Assembly: GCA_017480445.1 (NCBI GenBank)
Contig: JAFVAO010000062.1
Span: forward strand, 1 to 64,000
DNA length: 64,000 nucleotides
Source of the DNA: Lachnospiraceae bacterium
GTDB taxonomy: Bacteria; Bacillota; Clostridia; Lachnospirales; Lachnospiraceae
Direction of reading: 5' to 3'
In this document: positions 44,394-54,654 of the stretch, one piece after another
Layout of the letters: each line of letters opens with the position of its first letter
Position numbering within the stretch: position 1 is the stretch's first letter
The notes under the pieces: model-generated
Seen by the model: the letters and a program-made list of their open reading frames with translations, nothing else
Database searches by the model: none
What the model was told of the DNA's origin: nothing
Program-made: the position numbers and the translations under genes

Positions 44394-45833
44394 CTAAGGC
44401 TGTTCACCGTTTAGCTGAAATTTCCCGTCTTCCATGTGTACGCCGTACAGCGTGCCCGTATACACATTCACGGCATAATAATTGCCTGTGCGCCCCGGAT
44501 TGCCTGCGGCATCCACATACACCTCGGAGACAATGTAGGCTACATTGTCCTCCTCCAACGTGATGACATACAGATACTGATATTCATAATGCGCGGCCGT
44601 ATCATCGAAATGCCCCTCGTTATCGACAATTTTGCCCGTGGCAAGAACCGCTTCTCTGACTGCATCCACGGCCTGATTCGGCGTGAAGTCCGTCTTCAGA
44701 TCCAGCTCAAACTTGCGGTCCACAACAGCGCTGCTTCTGCCGATTTCCAGTCTTGCAAAACAGAAATTGCTCTCCCCGATGGGCATGGGAATCGGCTCAA
44801 TATACTGCAGCGATTCCATAGTCGGATGCGTGCCGTCCATGGTGTAATAGATATTCTGCGTGTCATTGACTACCCGAATCGAGACAGGTCGCTCATAGGT
44901 GCCGCTGTCCACGCTCAGCTCCGGCGCCTCAAGCTCGGCAACCGCAATGTGGTAGGAATGTGTGACAACTGCGCTGCGCACACCGTTCTCATTGATATAT
45001 ACTGCTTTTACTTCATAGTCCCCGTTCTCCAGCAGGATCGGTGCGGTATACAGGATCTGATCCTCCCCCGGCTCCTGCCCGTCCATGGAATAATAAATCT
45101 TCCCGCCGCCTGTCACCGTCAGCTTCAGTGCCTTCACTTCATCATATTCGCCCGTCGTCACGCTAAACTGGGGCGACTCCGCCAGATAACTCTGATACGC
45201 CATCCGGATCGTCTCATCCGGGCAGGCCAACAGCATATCGTTGATGGCCTGATAGTCTTCTCTGGCGCGATAGATAGCGATCAGCTTTCCGTAAGCGCTC
45301 TCCAGTTGTTCCCTGTCAGCGCCCGGATCCTGCACGATGCTCTGCAGCCAATACGCGTAGCTGTCCTTGTCGTTTTTGAAAAAATACACCTGGGCCATAT
45401 CCAGCTTCAGATCCACATTCAGCGGATCCAGCTCCATCGCCCGCTCAATAAAGAGGATCGCCTTGTCATATTGTCCCGCCGCCACAAGCTGTCTGGCTTT
45501 CTGGGTCTGGTACTCCGGAGAGTAATACTGATAAATCCGTATCCCACCGTAAAATAACAGTCCCGTAAAGGCAATCAGCATAACCCATACGAGCAGCAGC
45601 CGCATTTTGGAGGTATGCAGCTTCCCGCCTGCAGACAGTGCGGTCGTCTCCGGCTTGGGCATCGTTTTGCCCTCTGCCGCGCCGCCCACCTCCTGTACAA
45701 TATTTTCCAGGTTCTTGGCGATATTCTGCTCTAATTCCGGTTCAAAATCAGGTACAATATGAATATCCTCGCCGCACTTTTCACAATAGAGAAGACCTTC
45801 GCCGATCTCCTCACCGCAATTGGGACATTTCAT
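44394..45833 (-). CDS. Zinc-ribbon, single-pass, TPR and chitobiase-type domain protein
   Basis: 479 residues with an unusual layout: a double CxxC zinc ribbon (CPNCGEEIGEGLLYCEKCGE) at the very N-terminus, a membrane helix (about 78-97), TPR-like helices (about 115-200), and two stretches of the form GKIYYSMDGQEPGEDQILY and QNIYYTMDGTHPTMES near 245 and 320, which resemble the CHB_HEX_C chitobiase C-terminal fold. It probably sits in the membrane with the ribbon inside. Its ATG overlaps the folD stop (ATGA). Function unknown; wall-associated sensing is a guess. Confidence 0.75.
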   Translation of the reverse strand: MKCPNCGEEIGEGLLYCEKCGEDIHIVPDFEPELEQNIAKNLENIVQEVGGAAEGKTMPKPETTALSAGGKLHTSKMRLLLVWVMLIAFTGLLFYGGIRIYQYYSPEYQTQKARQLVAAGQYDKAILFIERAMELDPLNVDLKLDMAQVYFFKNDKDSYAYWLQSIVQDPGADREQLESAYGKLIAIYRAREDYQAINDMLLACPDETIRMAYQSYLAESPQFSVTTGEYDEVKALKLTVTGGGKIYYSMDGQEPGEDQILYTAPILLENGDYEVKAVYINENGVRSAVVTHSYHIAVAELEAPELSVDSGTYERPVSIRVVNDTQNIYYTMDGTHPTMESLQYIEPIPMPIGESNFCFARLEIGRSSAVVDRKFELDLKTDFTPNQAVDAVREAVLATGKIVDNEGHFDDTAAHYEYQYLYVITLEEDNVAYIVSEVYVDAAGNPGRTGNYYAVNVYTGTLYGVHMEDGKFQLNGEQP

Positions 45834-46666
45834 GATGCAGACTCCACACAGTTATGCATTAACATCGCGATGGTCATCGGTCCTACGCCGCCCGGCACAG
45901 GCGTGATCGCGCTGCAATGCGGCGCAACGCTCTCGAAGTCCACGTCCCCGCACAGTTTGTTGTTCTCATTCCGATGAATGCCCACATCAATGACCACCGC
46001 ACCCTCTTTCACATAGTCCGCCGTGATCATTTTCGGCTTGCCGATCGCTACGATCAGAATATCCGCGCGTTTCGTGATCTCCTTGAGATCTCTGGTGCGG
46101 CTGTGCGCAACAGTCACCGTGCCGTTCTCGCGCAACAGAAGAAGCGCCATCGGTTTGCCCACGATATTGCTGCGGCCGATGACCACACATTCCTTGCCGG
46201 CGATCTCAATATCGGAACGCTTTAACAGCTGAATAATCCCCGCCGGCGTACAGGACACAAATCCCTTCTTGCCAATGCACAGAGCACCCACATTCTGCGG
46301 ATGGAACCCATCCACATCCTTGGCGGGATCGATGGTGTCCAGAACCTTCTCCTCATCGATATGCTTCGGAAGCGGCAGCTGCACCAAAATGCCGTTTACA
46401 TCTTTTCTGCCGTTCAATTCGCCGATCAAAGCAAGCAGCTCCTCCTGTGTCGTCTCCTCCGGAAGTTCATACGCCAACGACCGGATACCGATGTAAGCAC
46501 ATGCCTTTTTCTTATTGCCCACATACACTGTGGAGGCCGGATCATTGCCCACCTGAATCACCGCAAGGGTAACCTCGATGCCCTCCTCCTTCAGCTTTGC
46601 GACCCGCTCTTTGCACTCTTCTTTGATCTGCGCAGAGATTGCCTTTCCGTCAATTAATTTTGCCAT
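45830..46666 (-). CDS. folD: Methylene-THF dehydrogenase / methenyl-THF cyclohydrolase
   Basis: Bifunctional folate enzyme that interconverts methylene-, methenyl- and formyl-THF using NADP. The 278-residue protein shows VGNDPASTVYVGNKKKAC with the catalytic Lys, GRSNIVGKPMALLLL and the C-terminal TPVPGGVGPMTIAMLM. I start at MAKLIDGK (46666) with AAAGGGTGGG nearby. It follows fhs directly, so the two likely form a one-carbon unit. Confidence 0.95.
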   Translation of the reverse strand: MAKLIDGKAISAQIKEECKERVAKLKEEGIEVTLAVIQVGNDPASTVYVGNKKKACAYIGIRSLAYELPEETTQEELLALIGELNGRKDVNGILVQLPLPKHIDEEKVLDTIDPAKDVDGFHPQNVGALCIGKKGFVSCTPAGIIQLLKRSDIEIAGKECVVIGRSNIVGKPMALLLLRENGTVTVAHSRTRDLKEITKRADILIVAIGKPKMITADYVKEGAVVIDVGIHRNENNKLCGDVDFESVAPHCSAITPVPGGVGPMTIAMLMHNCVESAS

Positions 46667-46691
46667 ATTCTTGCCCACCCTTTCCGTAGTA

Positions 46692-48362
46692 TTAATATAA
46701 TCCAAGAATTTTGCCGTCCTCATCCACGTCGATCCGGTGCGCCGCCGGTTCCTTCGGCAGACCCGGCATCGTCATCACCGCGCCGGTCAGCACCACGACA
46801 AACCCGGCACCCGCGGAGACATACACTTCTCTGACATTCATTTCAAATCCCTTCGGCGCCCCTAAGAGTGTAGGATCATCCGAGAGGGAATACTGATTTT
46901 TGGCCATACACACCGGGAAACTGCCATATCCCAGTTTCTCCAGCTGTGCAATCTGTTTGAGCGCCGCCGCGGAAAAGTTCACCCCGTCAGCGCCATAAAT
47001 TTCTGTGGAAATTGTTTCAATTTTTTCCCGTAAGGACAGCTTGTCCTCGTAGAGCACCTGAAAATGACTTTCTCTGGTCTCCAGCGTCTCGAGCACTTTC
47101 TCGGCGAGTGCAATACCGCCCGCGCCGCCCTTCGCCCATACCTCGGAAAGCGCAAATGCGCAACCTTTCTCCTCACAGAACGTCCGAACTACGGAAAGTT
47201 CCCGCTCCGTATCCGACACGAAGGAATTGAGCGTCACCACAACCGGCACGCCATATTTGTGCAGGTTCTCAATATGCTTCTCCAGATTCGCCATACCCTT
47301 TCGCAGCGCGTCCAGATCCTCTTTGTCCAGATCTGCCTTGGCCACGCCGCCGTTGTATTTGAGCGCACGCACCGTCGCCACAAGCACCACCGCATCGGGT
47401 CGCAGCCCCGCTACACGGCACTTGATATCACAAAATTTCTCCGCGCCCAGATCCGCGCCAAATCCTGCCTCTGTTATGCAGTAATCCGCCATTTTCATAG
47501 CTGCTTTGGTGGCACGCACCGAGTTGCAGCCATGCGCAATATTGGCAAACGGTCCGCCGTGTACCAATGCAGGCGTGTGCTCCAATGTCTGAATCAGATT
47601 GGGCTTCATGGCATCCTTCAACAGCGCCGCCATAGCGCCCACTGCCTGCAGATCCCTGGCCGTCACCGGCTCACCCTTAAAATTATACGCCACAACAATT
47701 TTGGCAAGCCGCTCCTTCAGATCCTGCATATTCTCCGCCAGGCACAGAATCGCCATGATCTCGCTGGCCACCGTGATGACAAAATGATCCTCCCGCACAA
47801 ATCCGTCTGCCTTGCTGCCCATGCCGACTACCACATTGCGCAGCACACGGTCATTCATATCCTCACAGCGCTTCCAGATAATCTGTCTGGTATCAATCCC
47901 CAGCGCATTCCCCTGCTGGATATGGTTGTCCAACAGCGCTGCCAACAGATTATTGGCCGAGGTGATCGCATGAAAATCTCCGGTAAAATGCAGATTCAGA
48001 TCTTCCATCGGCACGACCTGCGCGTAACCGCCGCCTGCAGCGCCGCCCTTGATGCCGAAGCAAGGCCCCAGCGAGGGCTCTCTGAGCGCGATGATCGCCT
48101 TTTTGCCCAACTGTCCGAAGGCCTGGCCCAAACCGACCGTCGTCGTGGTCTTGCCCTCACCGGCCGGCGTCGGATTGATCGCCGTCACAAGGATCAGCTT
48201 ACCGTCCGGTCTGCCTTCCAGCTGCTTTAAAAATTGCTCCGAAAGCTTCGCCTTGTATCTGCCGTACAGTTCCAGCTCTTCCTCCGGGATATCCAGTTTT
48301 GCGGCGATCTCCGCGATCGGTGACAGCGTTGCCTCCTGCGCGATTTCAATATCCGATTTCAT
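46692..48362 (-). CDS. fhs: Formate-tetrahydrofolate ligase
   Basis: ATP-dependent synthesis of 10-formyl-THF from formate. The 556 residues include the nucleotide motif [19 protein letters not shown] near 68-86 and [20 protein letters not shown] near 96, plus [13 protein letters not shown]. It follows ftsK with a 21-bp gap and precedes folD. Such enzymes supply formyl groups for purines and take part in acetogenic C1 metabolism, but no acetogen-specific genes are seen here. Confidence 0.96.
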   Translation of the reverse strand: MKSDIEIAQEATLSPIAEIAAKLDIPEEELELYGRYKAKLSEQFLKQLEGRPDGKLILVTAINPTPAGEGKTTTTVGLGQAFGQLGKKAIIALREPSLGPCFGIKGGAAGGGYAQVVPMEDLNLHFTGDFHAITSANNLLAALLDNHIQQGNALGIDTRQIIWKRCEDMNDRVLRNVVVGMGSKADGFVREDHFVITVASEIMAILCLAENMQDLKERLAKIVVAYNFKGEPVTARDLQAVGAMAALLKDAMKPNLIQTLEHTPALVHGGPFANIAHGCNSVRATKAAMKMADYCITEAGFGADLGAEKFCDIKCRVAGLRPDAVVLVATVRALKYNGGVAKADLDKEDLDALRKGMANLEKHIENLHKYGVPVVVTLNSFVSDTERELSVVRTFCEEKGCAFALSEVWAKGGAGGIALAEKVLETLETRESHFQVLYEDKLSLREKIETISTEIYGADGVNFSAAALKQIAQLEKLGYGSFPVCMAKNQYSLSDDPTLLGAPKGFEMNVREVYVSAGAGFVVVLTGAVMTMPGLPKEPAAHRIDVDEDGKILGLY

Positions 48363-48383
48363 GTATATTCCTCCGATTTACCA

Positions 48384-51227
48384 TCATATTTCTTCCAGCA
48401 GCTGTTCAAACTGCTCCATACTCATGAGCACTTTGCGGGGCTTGGTACCCTCCTCTTCTCCGACAACGCCGTACTCGCACAGCTGATCCATGATCCGCGC
48501 CGCACGGTTAAAGCCGACCTTCAGCACTCTCTGCAGCATACCGATCGACGCCTTGTCTTTGTCGATGATGAACCTGCCGGCCTCCTCAAAATACTCGTCC
48601 CTGCCGCTGTCACTGCCGCCACCGGCAGCGCCGCCTGCCGCAGCGCCGGACGAAGAGCCGATGTTTTTGATCTTCTCCTCAATATCCGCTGCATAGGTAT
48701 TGCCGATCATTTGGTTCTTCAGGAAATCCACCACATCGGAAACCTCTTTATCTGACACAAACGCGCCCTGTATGCGGGCAGGCTTGGAATAGCCCTGGGG
48801 ATAAAAAAGCATATCGCCCTTGCCGAGCAGCTTCTCCGCGCCGACCATATCCAGAATCGTGCGCGAATCCACGCCGCTGGACACCGCAAACGCCACACGG
48901 CTGGGCATATTGGCCTTGATCAGTCCGGTGATGACATCCACGCTGGGACGCTGGGTAGCGATGATCAGATGGATGCCGCAGGCTCTCGCCAGCTGCGCCA
49001 GGCGACAGATGGATTCCTCCACCTCGCCGGGGCTTACCATCATCAGATCCGCCAACTCGTCGACGATGATCACGATCTGCGGCAGCTTAGCCGGCACATC
49101 CTCCTCGCCGTTCTCACGCATGGTCTCCAGCTTTTTATTATAGCCCTTCAGATCTCTCACATTATAATCCGCAAACTTGCGATAACGGTCCTCCATCTCG
49201 GACACCGCCCAGTGCAGTGCCGCGGAGGCCTTCTTGGGATCCGTGACCACCGGGATCAGCAGATGCGGTATCCCGTTATACACCGACAGCTCCACCACCT
49301 TCGGATCCACCATGATCAGCTTCACATCATCCGGGTGTGCCTTATACAGAATACTCATGATCAGCGTATTGATGCAGACGGATTTACCGGATCCGGTGGA
49401 ACCGGCGATCAACATATGCGGCATCTTCGCGATGTCCGCCACCACCGTCTTGCCGGCAATGTCCTTGCCGACCGCAAACGCAATATTCGACGGAAACTCC
49501 TTGAACTCCTTGCTCTCGAGCAGATCCCGAAGCGCCACCGTCATATTCTCCTTGTTGGGTACCTCGATACCGATGGCGGCCTTTCCGGGGATCGGCGCCT
49601 CGATACGGATATCCGTCGCCGCCAGATTCAGCTTGATATCATCGGTGAGTCCCACGATCTTGGAGACCTTGACACCCTGTTCCGGCTGCAGCTCATAGCG
49701 GGTCACGCTCGGTCCCTGGCTGATGTCTGTGATCGTCACCTTCACGCCGAAGGTGCTCAGGGTCTGCTGCAGGCGCATGGCCGTCTCTTTCAATTCCTCC
49801 GTGGAATCCGTCGCGGTATTCTCTCCCTTTTGCAGGCGGGAAAGCGGCGGGAACATATACTTCTTCGGCACCTTTTTCTCAGCAGCCTGCATGTCCTTCT
49901 GCATCTGCTTCTGCACAGGCGACATGCCGTCATCCGCCGGTGCCACAGCCCCGGGCTTGGCATATCCGGCCGATCCGACCGGATCGGTCGCACGCTGATC
50001 TGCCACGCCGTCCTTATGTACCCGGATCTGATCCGCCTCGTGTATGAGCTCCGGCTTGATCTGGGTACGTGACACAGTCTCCTGCGGTTCCTCGGCCACA
50101 GGTGCAGCCGCACGCACGGGTCTTACAGCAGTATCCGCAAGGTCCTCTCCCTGCATGTCCTCCGCGCCGGACACCTCCGAAAGATGTACCTGATGTGCCG
50201 TGCGCACACGGATTTTGTTAAAATCAAACGCTTCCTCAGATGGTGCGGACTGTTTCGCCGTCAGACCGGCCGCGCCCACAGCGTCCGCAGCAGGATTCTC
50301 CTGCTCTTGATACGTAATCTCATGAATATCGCCCTTATGTACTTTCTCGTCCTTTTTTAAAGATGTATCTAACATCACGCCGGACACCGTCTTGTCCATG
50401 CGCAGGATCTTCTCGTTCTCCTTTTCCTCCGCCTTCAGCCGGCGTTCCTCCGCCCGCTCCGCACGCAGACGTTCGTTCTCCTCCCTGCGCGCTCTCGCCG
50501 CTTCCTTGCGGTTCTCCGCTTCCTCTCTGCGCCGCTCGGCCGCCTCTCTGCGATTCTCAATCGCCTCCAGACGCCGCTCATCCTCCTCAAGCCACTGCTC
50601 CTTGGATGCCGCGGAGAAGTCCCGGATATGCTCCGCACCGTCGCGCATACTGCCTAACAGCGAGCGCTCCGTCAACAGGATCATGCTGATCGCCGACGCA
50701 AGCAGTACAACCAGGATGGTGCCCATCATCTCCAGATTATGATACAAAAGATACGCAAGGCTTCCCGCCAGGACGCCGCCGCCTTTGCCGACACTGCATG
50801 CGTCATAAATTTCCTTGGCCTGATAACCGTCCATGGATTTGATCGTCCCGGCAAACAGCTCACAGACCACACCGAGCATCAAAAACAGCACAACGCCCGC
50901 AATCAGCTTGCGCAGCGCAGTGGGATTCCCCTCATTGGCAATCCAGAAGGACATCGCCACAAAGATCAGAATCGGTGTCACATAGGCCGGCAATCCAAAT
51001 AACCCGAACATCACCGAACGGATGCTGTCCCCCACCGGACCGATGATACCGAAATTGCACAAAAAGAGAAACAGCATCACCACACTGACGACAATCATGC
51101 CGATCTCGTGAAACAACGCACTGTCCTGTTCCTTTTGCTGGACAGTAATTCTTTTGGCGGAAGACGTGCGCCGTGTGGAACCTCCTGTTTTTCTGGAACG
51201 TGAAGATTTATTTGATGAAGAAGCCAT
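48384..51227 (-). CDS. ftsK: DNA translocase FtsK/SpoIIIE
   Basis: 947-residue membrane-anchored DNA pump for chromosome segregation at division and sporulation. Four N-terminal helices (about 34-185) are followed by a long charged region (about 215-275; many repeats of E/R-rich [20 protein letters not shown]). The motor has the Walker A GSTGSGKS near 595 and [11 protein letters not shown]; the C-terminal gamma winged helix ([20 protein letters not shown]) reads DNA polarity. An extended -10 (TGGTATACT) lies about 60 bp upstream. It neighbours tepA, as in B. subtilis. Confidence 0.93.
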   Translation of the reverse strand: MASSSNKSSRSRKTGGSTRRTSSAKRITVQQKEQDSALFHEIGMIVVSVVMLFLFLCNFGIIGPVGDSIRSVMFGLFGLPAYVTPILIFVAMSFWIANEGNPTALRKLIAGVVLFLMLGVVCELFAGTIKSMDGYQAKEIYDACSVGKGGGVLAGSLAYLLYHNLEMMGTILVVLLASAISMILLTERSLLGSMRDGAEHIRDFSAASKEQWLEEDERRLEAIENRREAAERRREEAENRKEAARARREENERLRAERAEERRLKAEEKENEKILRMDKTVSGVMLDTSLKKDEKVHKGDIHEITYQEQENPAADAVGAAGLTAKQSAPSEEAFDFNKIRVRTAHQVHLSEVSGAEDMQGEDLADTAVRPVRAAAPVAEEPQETVSRTQIKPELIHEADQIRVHKDGVADQRATDPVGSAGYAKPGAVAPADDGMSPVQKQMQKDMQAAEKKVPKKYMFPPLSRLQKGENTATDSTEELKETAMRLQQTLSTFGVKVTITDISQGPSVTRYELQPEQGVKVSKIVGLTDDIKLNLAATDIRIEAPIPGKAAIGIEVPNKENMTVALRDLLESKEFKEFPSNIAFAVGKDIAGKTVVADIAKMPHMLIAGSTGSGKSVCINTLIMSILYKAHPDDVKLIMVDPKVVELSVYNGIPHLLIPVVTDPKKASAALHWAVSEMEDRYRKFADYNVRDLKGYNKKLETMRENGEEDVPAKLPQIVIIVDELADLMMVSPGEVEESICRLAQLARACGIHLIIATQRPSVDVITGLIKANMPSRVAFAVSSGVDSRTILDMVGAEKLLGKGDMLFYPQGYSKPARIQGAFVSDKEVSDVVDFLKNQMIGNTYAADIEEKIKNIGSSSGAAAGGAAGGGSDSGRDEYFEEAGRFIIDKDKASIGMLQRVLKVGFNRAARIMDQLCEYGVVGEEEGTKPRKVLMSMEQFEQLLEEI

Positions 51228-51314
51228 CTCGCTTCATACCTCTCTGTTCTAACTTTCGTTTTTTATCTATTCTTAAAGTATAAGTATACCATTTTTCCCA
51301 GATCTTGTCATCAA

Positions 51315-52001
51315 CTATTTATTGTCAATGAGCTCATGCAGCTTGCGGATTGCCCGATCAATCCCGCCGACTTCGTCGATGATGCCGTATTTCACGGCCT
51401 CCTCCCCCACCAGGATCGTTCCGACGTCCTTGGTGAGCACTCCCGTCTCCATCATCAGCGCCTCCAGCTGCTTGCGGGAAATCCGGCAATGCGACGACAC
51501 AAAACCGGTGATCCGGTCCTGAATCAGCTTGAAATAATCAAAGGTCTGCGGCACACCGATGACGGTCCCGTTCATCCGCACCGGATGGATGACCATCGTG
51601 CCTGTGGGCACAATAAAAGAATAATCCGTGCTCACGGCGATGGGAACGCCGATGGAGTGACTGCCGCCGAGCACCAGAGAGACAGTCGGCTTACTCAGGG
51701 AAGAAACCATCTCTGCGATGGCAAGCCCCGCCTCCACATCGCCGCCCATCGTATTCAGGATGACCAACACCCCCTGAATGTCCCTGCTGTCCTCAATCGC
51801 GGCAAGCTGCGGAAGCACGTGCTCATATTTGGTCGTCTTGGAATCTCCGGAGAGATTATCGTGCCCCTCGATCTCCCCGATGATCGAAAGCAAATGAATA
51901 TCCTGCTGTTTCTCATTGTCCTGCAGCGTGACCTGACCGAACTTTTCGATCCGTTCATCCTGATGCGCCTCTTTGTCCTGTTTGGTCTTCATGTCCTGCA
52001 T
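51315..52001 (-). CDS. tepA: ClpP-like spore protease TepA
   Basis: 228 residues of the ClpP-like TepA family. Ser nucleophile in [10 protein letters not shown] (about 118-125), His in [10 protein letters not shown] (about 143) and a downstream Asp region. In B. subtilis tepA lies near spoIIIE and is a forespore (sigma-G) gene whose product degrades small acid-soluble spore proteins during outgrowth, as I recall it. The N-terminal tail (about 1-30) is very polar ([15 protein letters not shown]). RBS TTTAGGAGGTTGCGATACC. A long leader with hairpins and a sigma-G-like promoter precede it. Confidence 0.8.
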   Translation of the reverse strand: MQDMKTKQDKEAHQDERIEKFGQVTLQDNEKQQDIHLLSIIGEIEGHDNLSGDSKTTKYEHVLPQLAAIEDSRDIQGVLVILNTMGGDVEAGLAIAEMVSSLSKPTVSLVLGGSHSIGVPIAVSTDYSFIVPTGTMVIHPVRMNGTVIGVPQTFDYFKLIQDRITGFVSSHCRISRKQLEALMMETGVLTKDVGTILVGEEAVKYGIIDEVGGIDRAIRKLHELIDNK

Positions 52002-52015
52002 GGTATCGCAACCTC

Positions 52016-52098
52016 CTAAACATAAGCGTCTTATAGGAAACTCCCATAAGTTAAGAAAACTGTGTCTGACAAGCTGACACAGTTTTGCTTATGTTTAG
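52016..52098 (-). promoter_or_regulatory. Structured leader of tepA (nested hairpins)
   Basis: An outer 12-bp inverted repeat (CTAAACATAAGC at 52016-52027 and GCTTATGTTTAG at 52087-52098) encloses a hairpin at 52030-52050 (CTTATAGGA/TCCCATAAG, fully paired on the minus-strand RNA by a G-U pair) and an 11-bp hairpin at 52056-52086. The outer arm touches the tepA Shine-Dalgarno sequence (AGGAGG at 52012-52017). Both hairpins lie between the promoter and the start codon, so they may control translation or termination. Confidence 0.6.
52056..52086 (-). terminator. Terminator-like hairpin in the tepA leader
   Basis: Perfect 11-bp stem AAAACTGTGTC/GACACAGTTTT with a 9-nt loop; on the minus strand it ends in TTTTCTT. 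It can end transcripts from the upstream glycosyltransferase unit, but it is downstream of the putative tepA promoter, so it may act as an attenuator. Confidence 0.6.
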
Positions 52099-52125
52099 TA
52101 TGACCAGATACCGGTCTGCCTATAC
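52096..52125 (-). promoter_or_regulatory. Forespore (sigma-G/sigma-F-like) promoter of tepA
   Basis: Minus-strand GTATA (52121-52125) and CATACTA (52096-52102) with an 18-bp spacer fit the B. subtilis sigma-G consensus (GHATR, then CATnHTA). The overlapping GGTCATACT also fits the sigma-F -10 pattern GGnnAnAnT at 15 bp spacing. The start is unmapped. Confidence 0.5.
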
Positions 52126-52129
52126 CGTA

Positions 52130-53695
52130 TTACGGAATGTCGAAATCATCGTCATCCGCCACTTCATAGTCGTAATCGAGCGCCTTTCGCTCCCGTTTTT
52201 TCGGAAGCGGCAACGGATTTTCTATGTATTGTACCGGCGCAGGCGTCTCGGCAGTCGCAGCCGGCGCAGAATCATGGACTGCATCCGGTGCGTTCCCCTG
52301 CTGTGGCGCATCCGGCGCGCTCTCCGCCGTGCTCACCTGCGGCATATCCGGCGCGCTCTCCGGCGCTTCCACCGCCATGGGCGCTGTCGTTTCCGTGTCC
52401 GTCTCTCTGCGCGTGATATCGTCAAACACCGACTGCTCCGGCCGGCAGAACAGGTCTTCCACGCTGATACCCGCAAGCACCGCACAGATTATATACAACA
52501 ATGCATTTACATTCCATTCCGCGAACGAGCACATGTCAAAGCTCTGTACGATAAGCAGGGTCCATCCGGCAAACAGCCACATACCCTTCACCCGCATCCT
52601 GCCGCAGATCCAATAACTGAAGATCCCCACCGCCATCAAGACGACAAGCACCAAAATATCTCCGTATTGGATACCGCTCTCCAGCGCAAGCTCCGGCAGA
52701 TGCCATTGTCCCGGAAGATACAGCGCTATCTGCTCCTGCATCGCACCGATCGCATCGCCGCCGCAGGCCATCCGCACCGCATAGGGAACCGCGTAACCGA
52801 TGCCGGTCGCGACAAGTCCGAGCACAAACAACAGCACGCCGTTTACCGCACTGTCCTCCTCCGCTTTTTTGCCAAAGGATAACATCCCCGTCAACAGGAC
52901 AAGCAGCGTACACCCCGCCGCCAGATCCAGATAAGCGCAGAGACCGATGCAGATACCGGCAAGCAGCGTCTGAGCGATCACGGGCAGCTTTTTTTCTGAA
53001 TTTCCTGAATTTATCTCCGGTACCGCAGCGATGGCATCCACTGCAAGCCCGTAAAAACAAAGGATCAACAAAAGCGGGGAAAGACTGCTGGTCTCCTCCA
53101 CCATAAACGGTCCGAAACCGATACATGCAACCACAAGCAGCGCCGGCAGCCGTCCGGCTCCTCTTCGCACGCCCAGATACATGCAGATCGCCGCGGCGAC
53201 CAACAGGACAAACTGCAGCACAACCGCTGCAAAAGGCTTATTCCCCAGGAAAAACACCGCCAGCCGCAGCAGATGCATATACGCTTCCATGCCTCTGTGC
53301 GCAAACACGGGCAATGCCTGCTGTTCCTCCGTGATCTGCACCATCCCGAAGATCGGATCATCCGCAATGTTCCACCAGATACGATACTGGGAAAACAGTG
53401 CGCGCACAAGCACCATCAGAATCAGAAAAATGATGAACACCAGACTCTCCAGCACAATGCCGGTCATTCCTCCGCCGGCACGCCCTGTATGTCCTGCGGT
53501 CGCGTTCTTTCTCCGGCCGACCACCAAACAGATCAGCCCCAGCACAAGCAGCACAACCGCCGCGCCGATCAGACCCATGTAGGATCGATACCCCATATTG
53601 ACACTGACGGACATCGCCGAGAGGAACAGAACAATTCCTGCGGTCAGTCCATATACGATCCACACCAGAATCGTCGGTAAACTATGCTTCTTCAT
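52130..53695 (-). CDS. Polytopic membrane protein (GT-C-like, unknown substrate)
   Basis: 521 residues with about ten hydrophobic segments up to residue 395, then a Pro/Ala/Glu-rich cytosolic tail (TAESAPDAPQQGNAPDAV) and a basic-acidic end. The topology and the gene order beside a GT2 enzyme resemble a polyprenyl-sugar-using glycosyltransferase of the GT-C type, but no catalytic Asp motif could be fixed. The start overlaps the GT2 gene end by 14 bp. A terminator-like hairpin lies 44 bp downstream. Confidence 0.6.
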   Translation of the reverse strand: MKKHSLPTILVWIVYGLTAGIVLFLSAMSVSVNMGYRSYMGLIGAAVVLLVLGLICLVVGRRKNATAGHTGRAGGGMTGIVLESLVFIIFLILMVLVRALFSQYRIWWNIADDPIFGMVQITEEQQALPVFAHRGMEAYMHLLRLAVFFLGNKPFAAVVLQFVLLVAAAICMYLGVRRGAGRLPALLVVACIGFGPFMVEETSSLSPLLLILCFYGLAVDAIAAVPEINSGNSEKKLPVIAQTLLAGICIGLCAYLDLAAGCTLLVLLTGMLSFGKKAEEDSAVNGVLLFVLGLVATGIGYAVPYAVRMACGGDAIGAMQEQIALYLPGQWHLPELALESGIQYGDILVLVVLMAVGIFSYWICGRMRVKGMWLFAGWTLLIVQSFDMCSFAEWNVNALLYIICAVLAGISVEDLFCRPEQSVFDDITRRETDTETTAPMAVEAPESAPDMPQVSTAESAPDAPQQGNAPDAVHDSAPAATAETPAPVQYIENPLPLPKKRERKALDYDYEVADDDDFDIP

Positions 53696-54638
53696 TTGTC
53701 AAAACCTTCTCAATATTGTAGCGGGGACGTTGTTTCACCTCAATGTAGATCTTGCCGATATACTGGCCGACCAATCCGATGGCCAGAAGCTGTAAGCCAC
53801 CCAGAAACCAGATGGACAGAATCAGCGAAGTCCAGCCCGGCACAACATGTCCCGTAAAGAACGAAATCAATGCATAAACAGCCGCCAAAACAGACGCTAT
53901 AACGATAAAAATACCCACGCCCAAAATCATGCTGATCGGCTTCACACTGAAGGAAGAAATACCGTTAAACGCCAGCGCAAGCATTTTCTTTAACGGGTAT
54001 TTGGACTCTCCCGCCACACGCTCCAACCGGTCGTAGTAGACACAGTCCGTCTGGTAGCCGATGAGCGGCACCATCCCGCGCAGGAACAGATTGGTCTCCT
54101 TGTACTTGGAAAACTGTTCCACGGCACGTTTGCTCATCAGTCGAAAATCCGCGTGGTTGTAAACCGTCTTGACTCCCATCAGCTCCATGACCTTATAGAA
54201 GCCCTGCGCAGTCGTGCGCTTGAAAAACGTATCTGTCTTCCGCTCCTTCCGGACGCCATAGACAATGTCATTCCCCGCGTGAAACTTATCGATCATTTCC
54301 TCGATGACATTCACGTCATCCTGCAGATCGGCATCGATGGAGATCGTCACATCACTGAGATCCTTGGCCGTAATCAGGCCTGCCGTCAACGCAAACTGAT
54401 GGCCCACATTGCCCGCCAGCTTCACGCCGAATACCTGCGCAGGATACGCCGCGTGCTCCGCTTCGATCAATTCCCAGGTGCGGTCTTTGCTGCCGTCATT
54501 GACAAACAGAATAAAACTGTCCGCGCCGATCTTTCCTTTTTTTACCAAGCCGTCCAGCACTTCCCTGAGTGCTTTGGAGGCAATCTGAAGTACTTCCTCC
54601 TCATTGTAACAGGGCACTACAATTGCGAGTCTATCCAT
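53682..54638 (-). CDS. Family 2 glycosyltransferase with two C-terminal helices (GtrB/DPM1-like)
   Basis: 318 residues: an N-terminal GT2 domain (PCYNEEEVLQIASKAL, VNDGSKDRTWE, DADLQDD near 103) and two membrane helices near 236-260 and 270-295. GtrB-type enzymes charge undecaprenyl phosphate with a sugar. The linked membrane protein (52130-53695) may then transfer that sugar, which is an inference. It lies 16 bp downstream of metY. Confidence 0.85.
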   Translation of the reverse strand: MDRLAIVVPCYNEEEVLQIASKALREVLDGLVKKGKIGADSFILFVNDGSKDRTWELIEAEHAAYPAQVFGVKLAGNVGHQFALTAGLITAKDLSDVTISIDADLQDDVNVIEEMIDKFHAGNDIVYGVRKERKTDTFFKRTTAQGFYKVMELMGVKTVYNHADFRLMSKRAVEQFSKYKETNLFLRGMVPLIGYQTDCVYYDRLERVAGESKYPLKKMLALAFNGISSFSVKPISMILGVGIFIVIASVLAAVYALISFFTGHVVPGWTSLILSIWFLGGLQLLAIGLVGQYIGKIYIEVKQRPRYNIEKVLTNEEA

Positions 54639-54654
54639 AATAACCTCCCCGCTC

